Notes: generated by a model not told the origin, from the sequence alone. 64,000 nucleotides of DNA from Aurantimonas sp036549475 (GCF_036549475.1 NZ_JAZHLI010000020.1:15156-79155), one strand, 5' to 3'. Positions 21,004-30,743 are shown, counted from the stretch's first letter. Program-made: numbers and translations.

Positions 21004-22236
21004 TCACCCGAAGCTCTTGCGGGGATCGAAGGCGTCGCGGACCGCCTCGCCGACGAAGACCAGCAGCGACAGCATCAGCGATATCACGAAGAAGCCGGAG
21101 AAGCCGAGCCAGGGCGCCTGCAGGTTGTTCTTGCCCTGGGCCAGCAGCTCGCCCAGCGAGGGCGAGCCCGGGGGCAGGCCGAAGCCCAGGAAGTCGAGCG
21201 AGGTGAGTGTGGTGATCGAGCCGTTGAGGATGAAGGGCAGGAAGGTCAGCGTCGCCACCATCGCATTGGGCAGGAGATGGCGGGTCATGATCGTCCAGTC
21301 ACCGACGCCCAGCGCCCGCGCGGCATTGACGTATTCGAAGTTGCGGGCGCGCAGGAACTCGGCCCGCACCACGCCGACGAAGGCCACCCAGGAGAACAGC
21401 AGCATGATGCCGAGCAGGACCCAGAAGCCCGGCGGCAGGATCGCGGCGATGATCAGAAGCAGATAGAGCACCGGGATCGACGACCAGATCTCGATGAAGC
21501 GCTGGAACAGAAGGTCGAGCCACCCGCCGAAATAGCCCTGCACGGCGCCGGCCGCCACGCCGATCACCGCCGAGGCCGCCGTCAGGATCAGCCCGAACAG
21601 CACCGAGATGCGGAAGCCGTAGATCAGCCGCGCGGCAACGTCGCGCGCCTGGTCGTCGGTGCCCAGCCAGTTCATGTTGCCGAAATTGCAGTTCGGGTCC
21701 TCGACGCCGAGCGGATAACGCTGGCAGCGCTCCGCCTCGGTGAATGTCCAGGAGGGCGCGGAGGGGGCCGGCGTCGGGATGGCGTTGTTGACGGTCTGGT
21801 AGGAATAGCGGATCGGCGGCCAGATCGCCCAGCCATTGGCCGCAATCTCGTCCTGCACGAAGGGATCGCGATAATTGGTCACCGGCAGGAAGCCGCCGAA
21901 CACCTCCTCCGGATAGTCGACGACGATCGGGTAGTAGAACTCGCCCTTGTACTCGACGAGGAGCGGCCGGTCGTTGGCGACGAGTTCGGCAAGGCCCGTC
22001 ACGACGAACAGGACGAGGAAGATCCAGAGCGACCAGAAGCCCCGCCGATTGGCCTTGAAGTTGTGCCAGCGGCGCAGGTTCAGCGGCGACAGGCGCGGGC
22101 GTTTCGTGGTCTGCGATTCCGGCACCATCTGCGCGATGCCGGCGGTCTGCTCGCGCGCGATGTCGGCGGCACGTTCCTCGGGGGTCGTACGGTCGCGCTT
22201 TTCGGCGTCGAGGCGGTCCTTCAGTGCGTCGTCCAT
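21004..22236 (-). CDS. yejE: Microcin C/peptide ABC transporter permease YejE
   Basis: Inner-membrane permease of about 410 aa. It has an N-terminal helix after the family motif LSPLNLRRWHNFKANRRGFW, and a periplasmic loop containing the DRPLLVEYKGEFYYPIV stretch typical of YejE. The BPD permease domain carries the EAA-like loop (EYVNAARALGVGDWTIMTRH). ATG 22236 is 2 bp after the yejB stop with GGGAGG upstream. The next gene downstream is the CDF exporter rather than yejF. Confidence 0.94.
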   Translation of the reverse strand: MDDALKDRLDAEKRDRTTPEERAADIAREQTAGIAQMVPESQTTKRPRLSPLNLRRWHNFKANRRGFWSLWIFLVLFVVTGLAELVANDRPLLVEYKGEFYYPIVVDYPEEVFGGFLPVTNYRDPFVQDEIAANGWAIWPPIRYSYQTVNNAIPTPAPSAPSWTFTEAERCQRYPLGVEDPNCNFGNMNWLGTDDQARDVAARLIYGFRISVLFGLILTAASAVIGVAAGAVQGYFGGWLDLLFQRFIEIWSSIPVLYLLLIIAAILPPGFWVLLGIMLLFSWVAFVGVVRAEFLRARNFEYVNAARALGVGDWTIMTRHLLPNAMVATLTFLPFILNGSITTLTSLDFLGFGLPPGSPSLGELLAQGKNNLQAPWLGFSGFFVISLMLSLLVFVGEAVRDAFDPRKSFG

Positions 22237-22238
22237 CG

Positions 22239-23372
22239 TCACACCTCCCGCTTCTCGAAATCGATCCGGGGATCGATCCAGGTGTAGGTGAGATCGGAGA
22301 GCAGCGTGGTCACCAGCCCGAGCAGCGAGAAGATGTAGAGGGTACCGAACACGACCGGATAGTCCCGCTGGTAGATGGATTCGAAGCCGAGCAGGCCGAG
22401 ACCGTCGAGCGAGAAGATCGTCTCGATGAGCAGCGAGCCGGCGAAGAAGGCCGAGATGAAGGCGCCGGGGAAGCCCGCCACGATGATCAGCATGGCATTG
22501 CGGAAGACATGGCCGTAGAGCACGCGCCGTTCGGACAGGCCCTTGGCGCGGGCTGTCGTCACATATTGCTTGCGGATCTCGTCGAGGAAGGAATTCTTGG
22601 TCAAAAGCGTCGTCGTGGCGAAGGCCGAGAGCGACAGCGCGATCAGCGGCAGCGTCAGGTGCCAGAAATAGTCGGGAATGGTGCGGGTGACGCAGGCCTT
22701 GAGATCGCCCGCCGGCGACCAGAATGCGCACCAGTCGCCGCGCACCCCGTCGGACAGGAGGCCGCGGAGCGGGAACCAGTCATAGAACGAGCCGCCGGCG
22801 AACAGGACGATCAGGATGATGGCGAAGAGAAAACCCGGGATCGCATAGGCGACGATGACGATGCCCGAGGTCCAGACGTCGAAGCGCGAGCCGTCGGTCA
22901 GGGCCTTGCGGATGCCCAGGGGGATCGAGATCAGGTAGGACAGGAGGGTGATCCACAGGCCGAGCGAGATCGACACCGGCATCTTCTCCAGGATCAGCTC
23001 CCAGACCGAGACGGAGCGGAAATAGCTGTCGCCGAAATCGAAGCGGACATAGTTCCAGAGCATCAGCCCGAAGCGCTCCAGCGGCGGCTTGTCGAAGCCG
23101 AACTGCTTCTCCAGACGCTCGATGAAGGCGGGATCGAGGCCCTGGGCGCCGCGATAGCCGGAATTGTCGCTGCCGCCGCTCGAGCCCGAGCCGAAATCGC
23201 CGCCGCCGCCGGACACCCGGTCCATGGCGCCGCCGGCCTCGCCCTGCAGGCTGGCGATGACCTGTTCGATCGGCCCGCCGGGGGCGAACTGGATCACCAG
23301 GAACGAGATGGCCATGATGCCGACGAGGGTCGGGATCATCAACAGGATGCGGCGGAGGATATAGGAGCCCAT
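22239..23372 (-). CDS. yejB: Microcin C/peptide ABC transporter permease YejB
   Basis: A 377-aa permease starting MGSYILRRILLMIPTLVGIM, a typical DppB/YejB N-terminal helix. A periplasmic Gly/Ser-rich insert (residues ~50-80) precedes RLEKQFGFDKPPLERFG. The EAA-like loop (IRKQYVTTARAKGLSERRV) and C-terminal helices complete the BPD domain. It lies 140 bp after yejA, a gap long enough for a leader or internal hairpin though none was confirmed, and 2 bp before yejE. Confidence 0.94.
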   Translation of the reverse strand: MGSYILRRILLMIPTLVGIMAISFLVIQFAPGGPIEQVIASLQGEAGGAMDRVSGGGGDFGSGSSGGSDNSGYRGAQGLDPAFIERLEKQFGFDKPPLERFGLMLWNYVRFDFGDSYFRSVSVWELILEKMPVSISLGLWITLLSYLISIPLGIRKALTDGSRFDVWTSGIVIVAYAIPGFLFAIILIVLFAGGSFYDWFPLRGLLSDGVRGDWCAFWSPAGDLKACVTRTIPDYFWHLTLPLIALSLSAFATTTLLTKNSFLDEIRKQYVTTARAKGLSERRVLYGHVFRNAMLIIVAGFPGAFISAFFAGSLLIETIFSLDGLGLLGFESIYQRDYPVVFGTLYIFSLLGLVTTLLSDLTYTWIDPRIDFEKREV

Positions 23373-23512
23373 GGGCGGGTAATCGTCTCCGAGATGCAGT
23401 TGTGCCGCCCAAGGGGCGGCAGGCGTTTCCGGCCGGTTCCGGTGATAGCGCGGGCGCGCCGCGATCGCAAAAGCGTCGCGATCCGCCCGTCACCGGCGTG
23501 CCGGGCCGTGTT

Positions 23513-25393
23513 TCAGCTGCGGCCCAGCGCCTTCGCCTTCTCCGCGTCGTACCACCATAGAGTCTCGACGGGCCACGCATAGTCCGGCTTGTCTTCGCGA
23601 AAGCCGAAAATGTCCCAGAAGGCCGCGCGATGCCCGTCGGCGGTGATGTTCGGCAGCCAGTCGAGCCGCCAGCGCAGCACCCGGTCGATGGCGCGCAGTG
23701 CCGTGACCAGCTCGTCGCGGTTCGTAGCACTCGCGGCATGTTCGATCAGCGCGTCGACGCCCTCGCTGGCCATGCCCGGATAATTGTAGGCGCCCGGCCG
23801 GTCGACGGCGTCGCTGCCGAAGAACAGCGACAGGCTTTCGCGCGTCGGGGTGGCGCCGAGGCTGAAGGCGGCGAGCACCATGTCGTAATCGTAGCGGTTC
23901 AGCCGCTCCTGATACTGGGCCGGGTCGACCAGCCGCAACGAGGCGTCGACGCCGAGCGTGCGCAGCGTGTCGATGAACTTGGCGTAGACCCGCTCCTGCT
24001 CCTGGCCGTAGGTCAGATATTCCAGCCGGAAGGGCTCTCCGGACGCGTCGACCAGCCGGTTGCCGTCGCGGCGCCAGCCGGCTTCGGCGAAGAGCTGCGA
24101 CGCCTCGCGCAGGAGCCGCCGGTCGCGGCCGGAGCCGTCGCTGACCGGCTGCACCCAGACCTCGCCGAAGACCTCCTCGGGGATGCTGGCGCGCAGCGGT
24201 TCCAGCAGCGCGAGCTCGGCCTCGGACGGCGTGCCGGTGGCGACGAATTCCGAACCCTGGAAGGGCGAGTTGGAATGGACGCGCTGGCCGAACAGCAGGT
24301 TGGCGTTCGTCCATTCGAAGTCGAAGCACATGTTGATGGCGCGGCGGATGCGGGCGTCGGCAAACCGCTCGCGGCGCTGGTTGAGCGCCCAACACTGGAA
24401 GCGGGGCCGCTTTTCGGACGGAAATTCGCGCTTGACGACGTCGCCGCGGCGGACCGCCGGAAAGTCGTATTCGGTCGCCCAATCCTTGGTCGTGAATTCC
24501 TCACGAAAGGTGATCAATCCCTTCTTGAAGGCTTCCAGCGCCGGCTGGCGATCGCGGAAGAAATCGATCCGCAGCGTGTCGAAATGCCCGAGTCCGCGGG
24601 CAAAGTTCATGTCCTTCGCCCAATAGTCAGGGCGTTTGACATATTCGATATAGCGGCCGAATTCGTGCCGGCCGATCGTATAGGCCCCGCTGCCCGGAAT
24701 CGGCTCGGCGCTGACCGTGGCGAGATCCCGTCCGGCAAAGAAGGCGCGCGGCAGGATCGGCATGCCGAGCGCGCTGAGCGCATCCTGGTAGCTCTGGGAG
24801 CCGGAAAAGGTGATGCGCACCGTGGCCGCGTCCTCGGCAACGGTTTCCGCCACCTTGCGCAGCGCCACCTGCAGGCTCGGATGCCCGAATTCCTGCAGGG
24901 TCTCGTAGGAAAAGACCACGTCGTCGGCGGTGACCGGCTCGCCGGTGGAAAAGCGCGCCTCGGGCCGGATGCGGAAGATGAAGCTGTTGCGGTCGTCCGA
25001 CAGCGTGACGCTCTCGGCAAGGGCGCAATAGATCGCGTCGGGTTCGTCCATGGAGGCGACGACGAGCGAATCGTAGAGCTTTTCCATGCGCGGCGGGGCG
25101 TTGCCCTGCAGCACGAAGGTGTTGAGGGTGTCGAAGGTCTGGGGCGACTGGTTGAACAGCCAGTTGGAGACCGCCAGGTTCATCTGCCCGCCGGCCGGCG
25201 CGTCCGGGGTCGCATAGGCGAAATGGTCGAAGTCGGGCGGATATTTCAGGTCGCCGAAGGCCGACAGGCCGTGCAGCGGCGTCCCTGTCGCCACTTGCGC
25301 GAAGGGTCGGCCGGGCAGCATCGCCGCGGCGCCGGCCGCGAGCATCATCTGCCCGAAGCTCCGGCGCGTGAGATAGGAGAGCGCCGTCGCCAT
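23513..25393 (-). CDS. yejA: Peptide ABC transporter substrate-binding protein (YejA-like, Tat-type signal)
   Basis: A 626-aa family-5 extracellular solute-binding protein. The N-terminus LTRRSFGQMMLAAGAAAMLPG is a twin-arginine type signal, unlike the Sec signal of its upstream paralogue. The body has the YejA pattern: FDTLNTFVLQGNAPP, DPDAIYCALAESVTL-type segments, then FSTGEPVTADDVVFSYETL. Its ATG overlaps the stop of the upstream paralogue (TGATG), so the two are translated together. It probably binds peptides or peptide-nucleotides in the periplasm. Confidence 0.9.
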   Translation of the reverse strand: MATALSYLTRRSFGQMMLAAGAAAMLPGRPFAQVATGTPLHGLSAFGDLKYPPDFDHFAYATPDAPAGGQMNLAVSNWLFNQSPQTFDTLNTFVLQGNAPPRMEKLYDSLVVASMDEPDAIYCALAESVTLSDDRNSFIFRIRPEARFSTGEPVTADDVVFSYETLQEFGHPSLQVALRKVAETVAEDAATVRITFSGSQSYQDALSALGMPILPRAFFAGRDLATVSAEPIPGSGAYTIGRHEFGRYIEYVKRPDYWAKDMNFARGLGHFDTLRIDFFRDRQPALEAFKKGLITFREEFTTKDWATEYDFPAVRRGDVVKREFPSEKRPRFQCWALNQRRERFADARIRRAINMCFDFEWTNANLLFGQRVHSNSPFQGSEFVATGTPSEAELALLEPLRASIPEEVFGEVWVQPVSDGSGRDRRLLREASQLFAEAGWRRDGNRLVDASGEPFRLEYLTYGQEQERVYAKFIDTLRTLGVDASLRLVDPAQYQERLNRYDYDMVLAAFSLGATPTRESLSLFFGSDAVDRPGAYNYPGMASEGVDALIEHAASATNRDELVTALRAIDRVLRWRLDWLPNITADGHRAAFWDIFGFREDKPDYAWPVETLWWYDAEKAKALGRS

Positions 25394-27342
25394 CAGTTCG
25401 CTGCGGCCTTCTCGGTTTCGGCGGATTTCGTCCACCAGGAGAAGGGATCGATCCCGTTATAGGCGGGGCCCTTCTCGGGCATCTGCAGCTTGTCCCAATA
25501 GGCCAGCCAGTCTTCCGCCTTGTACCATTGCGGGATGACGTAATACTCCCACAGCAGGACCCGGTCGAGCGCCCGCGTCGCGGCGACGAGGTCTTCGCGG
25601 CTCGGCGCATAGACGATGTCGTTGATCAGCTGGTCGATGGCCGGGTTCTTGATGCCGGAATAATTGCGGCTGCCCGGCGCGTCGGCGGCGGTCGTGCTCC
25701 AGAAGTCGCGCTGCTCGTTGCCCGGCGACAGGGACTGGCCCGGATAGCGCAGGCCCGCCACTTCGAACTCGAAGTTGTTCATGCGCTCGATATACTGGTT
25801 GGTGTCAACGATGCGGACCTCGGTCTGGATGCCGAGCCGGTTGAGCTGGCGGGCGAGGGGCTCCAGCGTGCGGGTGTCCATCGGGTCGTTGCCCAGGAAC
25901 TCGATGGTGAAGGGCGCGCCGGTCTCTGCATCGACCAGCGTCGTGCCGCGCAGTTCGTAACCGGCTTCCTTGAGGAGGCCGAGCGCCTCGCGTAGATAAT
26001 TGCGCGCGGCGCCGGGGTCGTTATAGGTCGGCAGCGCGAATTCCTCTGTGAAGACCTCCGCGGGGATCTGCCCGCGCAGCGGCTCCAGATAGGCCAGTTC
26101 CCGCTCGCTCGGCAGGCCCTTTGCCGCCAGTTCGCTGTTCTCGAAATAGCTGTGCATGCGCTCGTAGAGGCCGAAGAACAGCGTGCGGTTCATCTCCTCG
26201 AAATTGTAGGCCAGCGTCAGCGCCTTGCGCACCCGGCGGTCCTGGAACTTCTCCAGCCGGTTGTTCAGGACATAGGCCTGCATCGACTGCACCTGGCCGC
26301 TGTCGATGGTCTTGCGGATGACGCGCCCGTCATTGACGGCGGGAAAGTCGTAGCCCTCGGCCCAGCGGCGGGACATGTTCTCCAGCCGCCAGTCGTCGAG
26401 ACCGCCCTTCTTGAAGGCCTCCCATGCGGCATTGGCGTCGCGCAGATAGACGTAGCGGATCTCGCCGTAATTGTAGCGGCCGACTCGAGTCGGGTTGTCG
26501 AGCCCCCAATAGTCGGGGACGCGCTCCCAGGTGATCGACTGGCCAGTGTCGTAGGCCTTGATGCGATAGGGGCCGGAGCCCATCGGAATCTCGGAGGTCG
26601 GCTGGGTGATGTCGCGCGTCTTGCCGCTGGCATCGGTGCCTTCCCACCAGTGCTTCGGCAGGATCGTCAGGTCGCCGACGATGTTGGGCAGTTCGCGATT
26701 GCCGGTCTGGTCGAAGGTGAAGGTCACCTCGTGCTCGCCGGCCTCCTCGGCCGAGACGATGTTCTTGTAGTACGCCGACCATTGCGGATGCAGCTCGGTC
26801 AGCGTCTCGAAGCTCCAGATCACGTCCTCGACCGTGATCGGTTCGCCGTCGTGCCAGCGCGCGTCGGGGTTCAGGCGATAGGTCACCGAGGAGAAGTCAG
26901 CCGGATGGCGCACGGCTTCCGCGATGAGGGCATGGGCGGTGCCCGGCTCGTCGGGCGACTGCTCCATCAGCGTGTCGTAGAGGAGGCCGCCGCCGAAGGT
27001 CGCCAGACCCGCCGCCGGCGTGCCGCGCACGATGAACGGGTTGAAGCTGTCATAGGAGCCGATGGCGATCTGGTTCAGCGTGCCGCCCTTGGGCGCATCG
27101 GGATTGACGTAGTCATAATGGGCGAAATCGTCGGGATATTTCGAACGCTCGATCAGCGACGAGGATTCGTGCCATTCGCCGCCGTCCTGGGTCTGCGCAT
27201 TGCCTGCCGTCTCTGCCGCTCCGGTCTGCGCCGACGGATCGGGCTGCGACACGCCATCCTGGGCGAAGGCCGGCGCGCCGATCGCTGCGGTGGCAAGGCT
27301 GGCAGCAAGGGCAAGGCGGACGAAACGGTTCGGCAACGACAA
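25393..27342 (-). CDS. yejA: Peptide ABC transporter substrate-binding protein (YejA-like, Sec-type signal)
   Basis: A 649-aa solute-binding protein with a Sec signal (LALAASLATAAIGAPAFAQ) followed by a linker rich in Gln, Ala, Ser, Thr and Gly (residues ~28-55). The family-5 fold segments match the downstream copy: FVRGTPAAGLATFGG, then WHDGEPITVEDVIWSFETL and KALTLAYNFEEMN. It is the first gene of the eight-gene minus-strand run. The promoter should lie between 27343 and the cytochrome c terminator at 27508-27538; none was assigned. Confidence 0.92.
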   Translation of the reverse strand: MSLPNRFVRLALAASLATAAIGAPAFAQDGVSQPDPSAQTGAAETAGNAQTQDGGEWHESSSLIERSKYPDDFAHYDYVNPDAPKGGTLNQIAIGSYDSFNPFIVRGTPAAGLATFGGGLLYDTLMEQSPDEPGTAHALIAEAVRHPADFSSVTYRLNPDARWHDGEPITVEDVIWSFETLTELHPQWSAYYKNIVSAEEAGEHEVTFTFDQTGNRELPNIVGDLTILPKHWWEGTDASGKTRDITQPTSEIPMGSGPYRIKAYDTGQSITWERVPDYWGLDNPTRVGRYNYGEIRYVYLRDANAAWEAFKKGGLDDWRLENMSRRWAEGYDFPAVNDGRVIRKTIDSGQVQSMQAYVLNNRLEKFQDRRVRKALTLAYNFEEMNRTLFFGLYERMHSYFENSELAAKGLPSERELAYLEPLRGQIPAEVFTEEFALPTYNDPGAARNYLREALGLLKEAGYELRGTTLVDAETGAPFTIEFLGNDPMDTRTLEPLARQLNRLGIQTEVRIVDTNQYIERMNNFEFEVAGLRYPGQSLSPGNEQRDFWSTTAADAPGSRNYSGIKNPAIDQLINDIVYAPSREDLVAATRALDRVLLWEYYVIPQWYKAEDWLAYWDKLQMPEKGPAYNGIDPFSWWTKSAETEKAAAN

Positions 27343-27507
27343 GGGCGGCCTCCATGCAATGGGCGGGCATTGTCCCGCGATCGAGTCTGACGGCCAGTCT
27401 AGGGAAGGGGCACGGGTAAAGTCACGTGACGAAAGCGTAATCGAGCGCGGTGTCCGTGCATGGGAGGCGTCCCGGCGAGAACTATGGAAATGCGACCGCC
27501 AGAACGA

Positions 27508-27538
27508 ACGAAGCCCCGGCGGGTGGCCGGGGCTTCGT
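27508..27538 (-). terminator. Terminator hairpin downstream of cytochrome c gene
   Basis: A 13-bp stem (27508-27520 with 27526-27538, core GAAGCCCCGGC) around a 5-nt loop, 27 bp past the stop of the minus-strand cytochrome gene. The T-tract is weak, so efficiency is uncertain. It separates the cytochrome gene from the yej run. Confidence 0.65.
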
Positions 27539-27565
27539 CGATGTCATCGCGAGGATGGTGCGGTG

Positions 27566-28918
27566 TCAGTTGTCGGTGGTGGCGCCGTTCTCGTCGAAGG
27601 TGGCGAGATAGGCGATGACGTTGGCGAGGTCCTCGGGCTTCTTCAGGCCGGGGAAGACCATCTTGGTGCCCGGCACGAGGGCGCGCGGGTCTTCCAGCCA
27701 TGCGGTCAGCTGCTCGACGTCCCACGTCGGCTGCGTGCCTGCATATTCCTGCAGCGCCGGCGAGAAGTTGTAGCCCTCGACCGATGCGACGGCCTCGCCG
27801 ACAATCCCGTTCAACTCGGGTCCGATCTTGTTCTGGGCGCCTTCGCCGACCGCATGGCAGGCCATGCACTTGCGGAACACCGACTTGCCGGCTGCCGGAT
27901 CGCCGGCAATTGCGGCCGGCTCGGCCGCGGCGACCTGGGTCTCCGCCGCGCCTTCGGCCGGTGCGGGGGCCGCTGCTTCTTCGGCAGGGGCAGCCGCGGG
28001 CGCAGCAGTTTCTTCGGCCGGAGCCGCCTCGGCCGCAGGCGCTTCCTGGCTTTCGGGCTGGGTAGCGGCGGCATCCTGCGGCTGATCGGCGGCAGGCGGG
28101 CTCGGGCGCTGCTCTTCGGTCATCGTCGGGGCCTGGTCGGCGCCCGCCTGAGGCGCCGGCTCGGCATCGACCGTGGCGCCGGCCTGGGCGCTCGATTCGG
28201 CGCCGGCAGCCGGGTCCGTCTGCGTGGTCGCGTCAGCATTCGCCGTCGTGTCTTCGCCTGCAGGCGCGTCTGCGGCCGGAGCCTCTGCGGCGGCGCCCTC
28301 GGCAGGCGCTGCTGCGTCGGCGGGTGCATCGGCAGGAGCCTCAGCCTCGGCAGCGCCCTCTGCGGGAGCCTCGGGCAGCGGTGCCGGGCTGTCGGCCTGC
28401 TCGCGCAGATAGGCGATGAGGTTGGCGCGGTCCTCCGGATCTCTCAGGCCGGCGAAGGCCATGATCGTGCCGGGCACGTAGCCCTTCGGGTTTTCCAGGA
28501 AGCCGTTGAGGTGCTCATAGTCCCAAGCGACTTCGCCACCCTCGGAGAAGTCCTGCATGGCGGCCGAGTAGCCGAAGTCGGGGACCGAGGCGACCGGACG
28601 CATGACCACGTCCCACAGAGCCGGGCCGACCTTGTTGGCGCCACCCTGCTCGATGCTGTGGCAGGCCGTGCATTTCCTGAACTGCGAGGCGCCGGCCTCG
28701 ACATCCGCGGTCTGGAGCAACGCGGCGATCGGCGGAGCTTCCGCCGCGGCGGGAGCAGCCTCGCCACCTTCGCCGGGTTCGGCTGCCACGATCTCGTAGC
28801 CCGGCACTTCCGGCGCTTCTGCGTGGAACAACGCTTCCGCCAGCAGGCTGCCGCCGAACAGGACGAAGATGGTCCCGAGCACGGCTCCGATGATCTTGTT
28901 GGCCTCGAACGAATTCAT
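27566..28918 (-). CDS. Membrane-anchored cytochrome c with two haem domains and a long Ala/Pro/Glu linker
   Basis: A 450-aa protein. Residues 8-30 form an uncleaved N-terminal anchor. The first class I cytochrome c domain has CTACH at 83-87 and likely Met ligand M153 (GTIMAF). Residues ~175-335 are a low-complexity Ala/Pro/Glu linker. The second domain has CMACH at 351-355 and Met ligand M420 (GTKMVF). Each domain resembles membrane cytochromes c552/CycM that carry electrons to cytochrome c oxidase. Such proteins usually have one haem domain. It diverges from kdsB. Confidence 0.9.
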   Translation of the reverse strand: MNSFEANKIIGAVLGTIFVLFGGSLLAEALFHAEAPEVPGYEIVAAEPGEGGEAAPAAAEAPPIAALLQTADVEAGASQFRKCTACHSIEQGGANKVGPALWDVVMRPVASVPDFGYSAAMQDFSEGGEVAWDYEHLNGFLENPKGYVPGTIMAFAGLRDPEDRANLIAYLREQADSPAPLPEAPAEGAAEAEAPADAPADAAAPAEGAAAEAPAADAPAGEDTTANADATTQTDPAAGAESSAQAGATVDAEPAPQAGADQAPTMTEEQRPSPPAADQPQDAAATQPESQEAPAAEAAPAEETAAPAAAPAEEAAAPAPAEGAAETQVAAAEPAAIAGDPAAGKSVFRKCMACHAVGEGAQNKIGPELNGIVGEAVASVEGYNFSPALQEYAGTQPTWDVEQLTAWLEDPRALVPGTKMVFPGLKKPEDLANVIAYLATFDENGATTDN

Positions 28919-29109
28919 GAGCGGGAGGGCTCCCTCTGCAAGCAGGGCACCCGATGCCGCCGCTTTCTGTCTGACTAAAACGCGCGGAACCTAAGTCTTT
29001 TGCGGTTTCAAGGCAATATCTGTAAGAGGCGGTTCCACCGCGCCTTTTGTCATCCCGCGCCGCTGCAGACAAGCACTTTGCGGCTTCACATTCCGGTTCC
29101 TTCCACGTC

Positions 29110-29844
29110 ATGTCGATCCTCGTCCTCATTCCCGCGCGGCTCGCCTCGACCCGCCTGCCCCGGAAAGCCCTCGCCGATATCGCCGGACGGCCGATGATCG
29201 TGCGTGTCGCCGAGCGCGCCTCGGCCGCCGATATCGGCCGCGTGGTCATCGCCACGGATTCGCAGGACATCCGCGATGCGGTGACCGGCGCGGGCTACGA
29301 GGCGGTGATGACCTCGATCGAGCACCAGTCGGGTTCGGACCGGATCTTCGAGGCGCTGCAGGGCCTCGATCCGGAAGGGGCGGTCGAGACCGTGGTCAAC
29401 GTCCAGGGGGACCTGCCGACGATCGAGCCGGAAGCGATCCGCCAGGTGCTGGCGCCGTTCGAGGATCCGCGCTGCGACATCGCGACGCTCGGCGTCGAGA
29501 TCACCGATTCGCAGGAGAAGACCAACCCGAACGTGGTCAAGATCGTCGGCTCGCCGAACGGACCATCGCGGCTGCGCGCGCTCTATTTCACCCGCGCCAC
29601 GGCGCCGTGGGGCGAGGGGCCGCTGTTCCATCACGTCGGCCTCTACGCCTATCGGCGCGCCAGCCTGGAGCGCTTCGTCGCGCTCGGCCCCTCGACGCTG
29701 GAGATCCGGGAGAAGCTGGAGCAGCTGCGGGCGCTGGAGGACGGCATGCGGATCGATGCCGAGATTGTCGACACCGTGCCGCTCGGCGTGGACGGGCCGG
29801 ACGATCTGGCGCGGGCGCGCAGCATGTACGGAGTGACGCCATGA
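29110..29844 (+). CDS. kdsB: 3-deoxy-manno-octulosonate cytidylyltransferase
   Basis: Activates Kdo with CTP to CMP-Kdo for lipopolysaccharide. The 244-aa product opens with the nucleotidyltransferase motif LIPARLASTRLPRKALADI. Further family segments are QGDLPTIEPEAIRQV and FTRATAPWG. The C-terminal LEQLRALEDGMRIDAEIVD is also typical. ATG 29110 is the start that begins exactly at the nucleotide-binding strand; the frame extends upstream to 29047 without domain sense. Its stop overlaps the pheA start (ATGA). Confidence 0.94.
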   Translation: MSILVLIPARLASTRLPRKALADIAGRPMIVRVAERASAADIGRVVIATDSQDIRDAVTGAGYEAVMTSIEHQSGSDRIFEALQGLDPEGAVETVVNVQGDLPTIEPEAIRQVLAPFEDPRCDIATLGVEITDSQEKTNPNVVKIVGSPNGPSRLRALYFTRATAPWGEGPLFHHVGLYAYRRASLERFVALGPSTLEIREKLEQLRALEDGMRIDAEIVDTVPLGVDGPDDLARARSMYGVTP

Positions 29845-30725
29845 GCGCGGACCGCCTGAAGATCGCCTTCCAGGGCGAGCCGGGAGCCAATTCCGACATG
29901 GCCTGCCATGCGGTGCGGCCGGACTACGAGCCGCTGCCATGCCCGTCCTTCGACGACGCCTTCGACGCGGTGCGCTCGGGCGAGGCGGCACTGGCGATGA
30001 TTCCGATCGAGAACACGCTGGCCGGCCGGGTCGCCGACATCCATCACCTGATGCCCGATTCGGGGCTGCAGATCGTCGGCGAATATTTCATGCCGATCCA
30101 TTTCCAACTGATGGTCCTGCCGGGCGTCGCCCGCGACGAGATCCGCACGGTGCAGAGCCACATCCACGCGCTCGGCCAGTGCCGCCGCTACATCCGCGGC
30201 AATGGCTGGAAGCCGGTCGTGGCCGGCGACACGGCCGGCGCGGCGCGGGAAGTATCGCAGGCCGGCGACCGGAGCCGGGCGGCCCTGGCGCCGGAACTGG
30301 CCGCCTCCCATTACGGGCTCGACATCATCGAGCGCAATGTCGAGGATTCGGCCAACAACGTGACGCGCTTCGTGATCCTGTCGCGGCCCGGCGCCCAGCC
30401 GACCGATCTGTGGGCGCCGGCCGGGCGGCACACGGTCACGACCTTCGTCTTCGAGGTGCGCAATCTGCCGGCGGCGCTCTACAAGGCGCTCGGCGGGTTT
30501 GCGACCAACGGCGTCAACATGACGAAGCTGGAGAGCTACCAGCTCGGCGGCCAGTTCATTGCCACCCAGTTCTATGCCGACGTGGAGGGCCATCCGAGCG
30601 ACGATTCGCTGCGCCTGGCCCTGGAGGAACTGGCGTTCTTCACCCGCAAGGTGACGATCCTGGGCGTCTACGAGGCCGCCCCCGACCGCCTGAACGCGGC
30701 GATGTCCGGCCCGGCGGGCGAGTAG
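29841..30725 (+). CDS. pheA: Prephenate dehydratase
   Basis: Converts prephenate to phenylpyruvate in phenylalanine synthesis. The 294-aa product has the PDT domain (IAFQGEPGANSDMAC, then IPIENTLAGRVADIHHLM) and the catalytic Thr-Arg-Phe region (NNVTRFVILS). A C-terminal ACT domain (residues ~195-285) includes the GVNMTKLESY segment that binds Phe, so feedback inhibition is expected. It is monofunctional, with no chorismate mutase domain. It is translationally coupled to kdsB, a pairing common in Rhizobiales. Confidence 0.94.
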   Translation: MSADRLKIAFQGEPGANSDMACHAVRPDYEPLPCPSFDDAFDAVRSGEAALAMIPIENTLAGRVADIHHLMPDSGLQIVGEYFMPIHFQLMVLPGVARDEIRTVQSHIHALGQCRRYIRGNGWKPVVAGDTAGAAREVSQAGDRSRAALAPELAASHYGLDIIERNVEDSANNVTRFVILSRPGAQPTDLWAPAGRHTVTTFVFEVRNLPAALYKALGGFATNGVNMTKLESYQLGGQFIATQFYADVEGHPSDDSLRLALEELAFFTRKVTILGVYEAAPDRLNAAMSGPAGE

Positions 30726-30743
30726 CCCCCGGCGCCGGCAGGC

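Noticed and set aside
24627..25610. Long minus-strand frames overlapping the two YejA genes
   Set aside because: They are out-of-frame shadows rich in Arg, Ala and Pro; both YejA frames have clear signals and domains.
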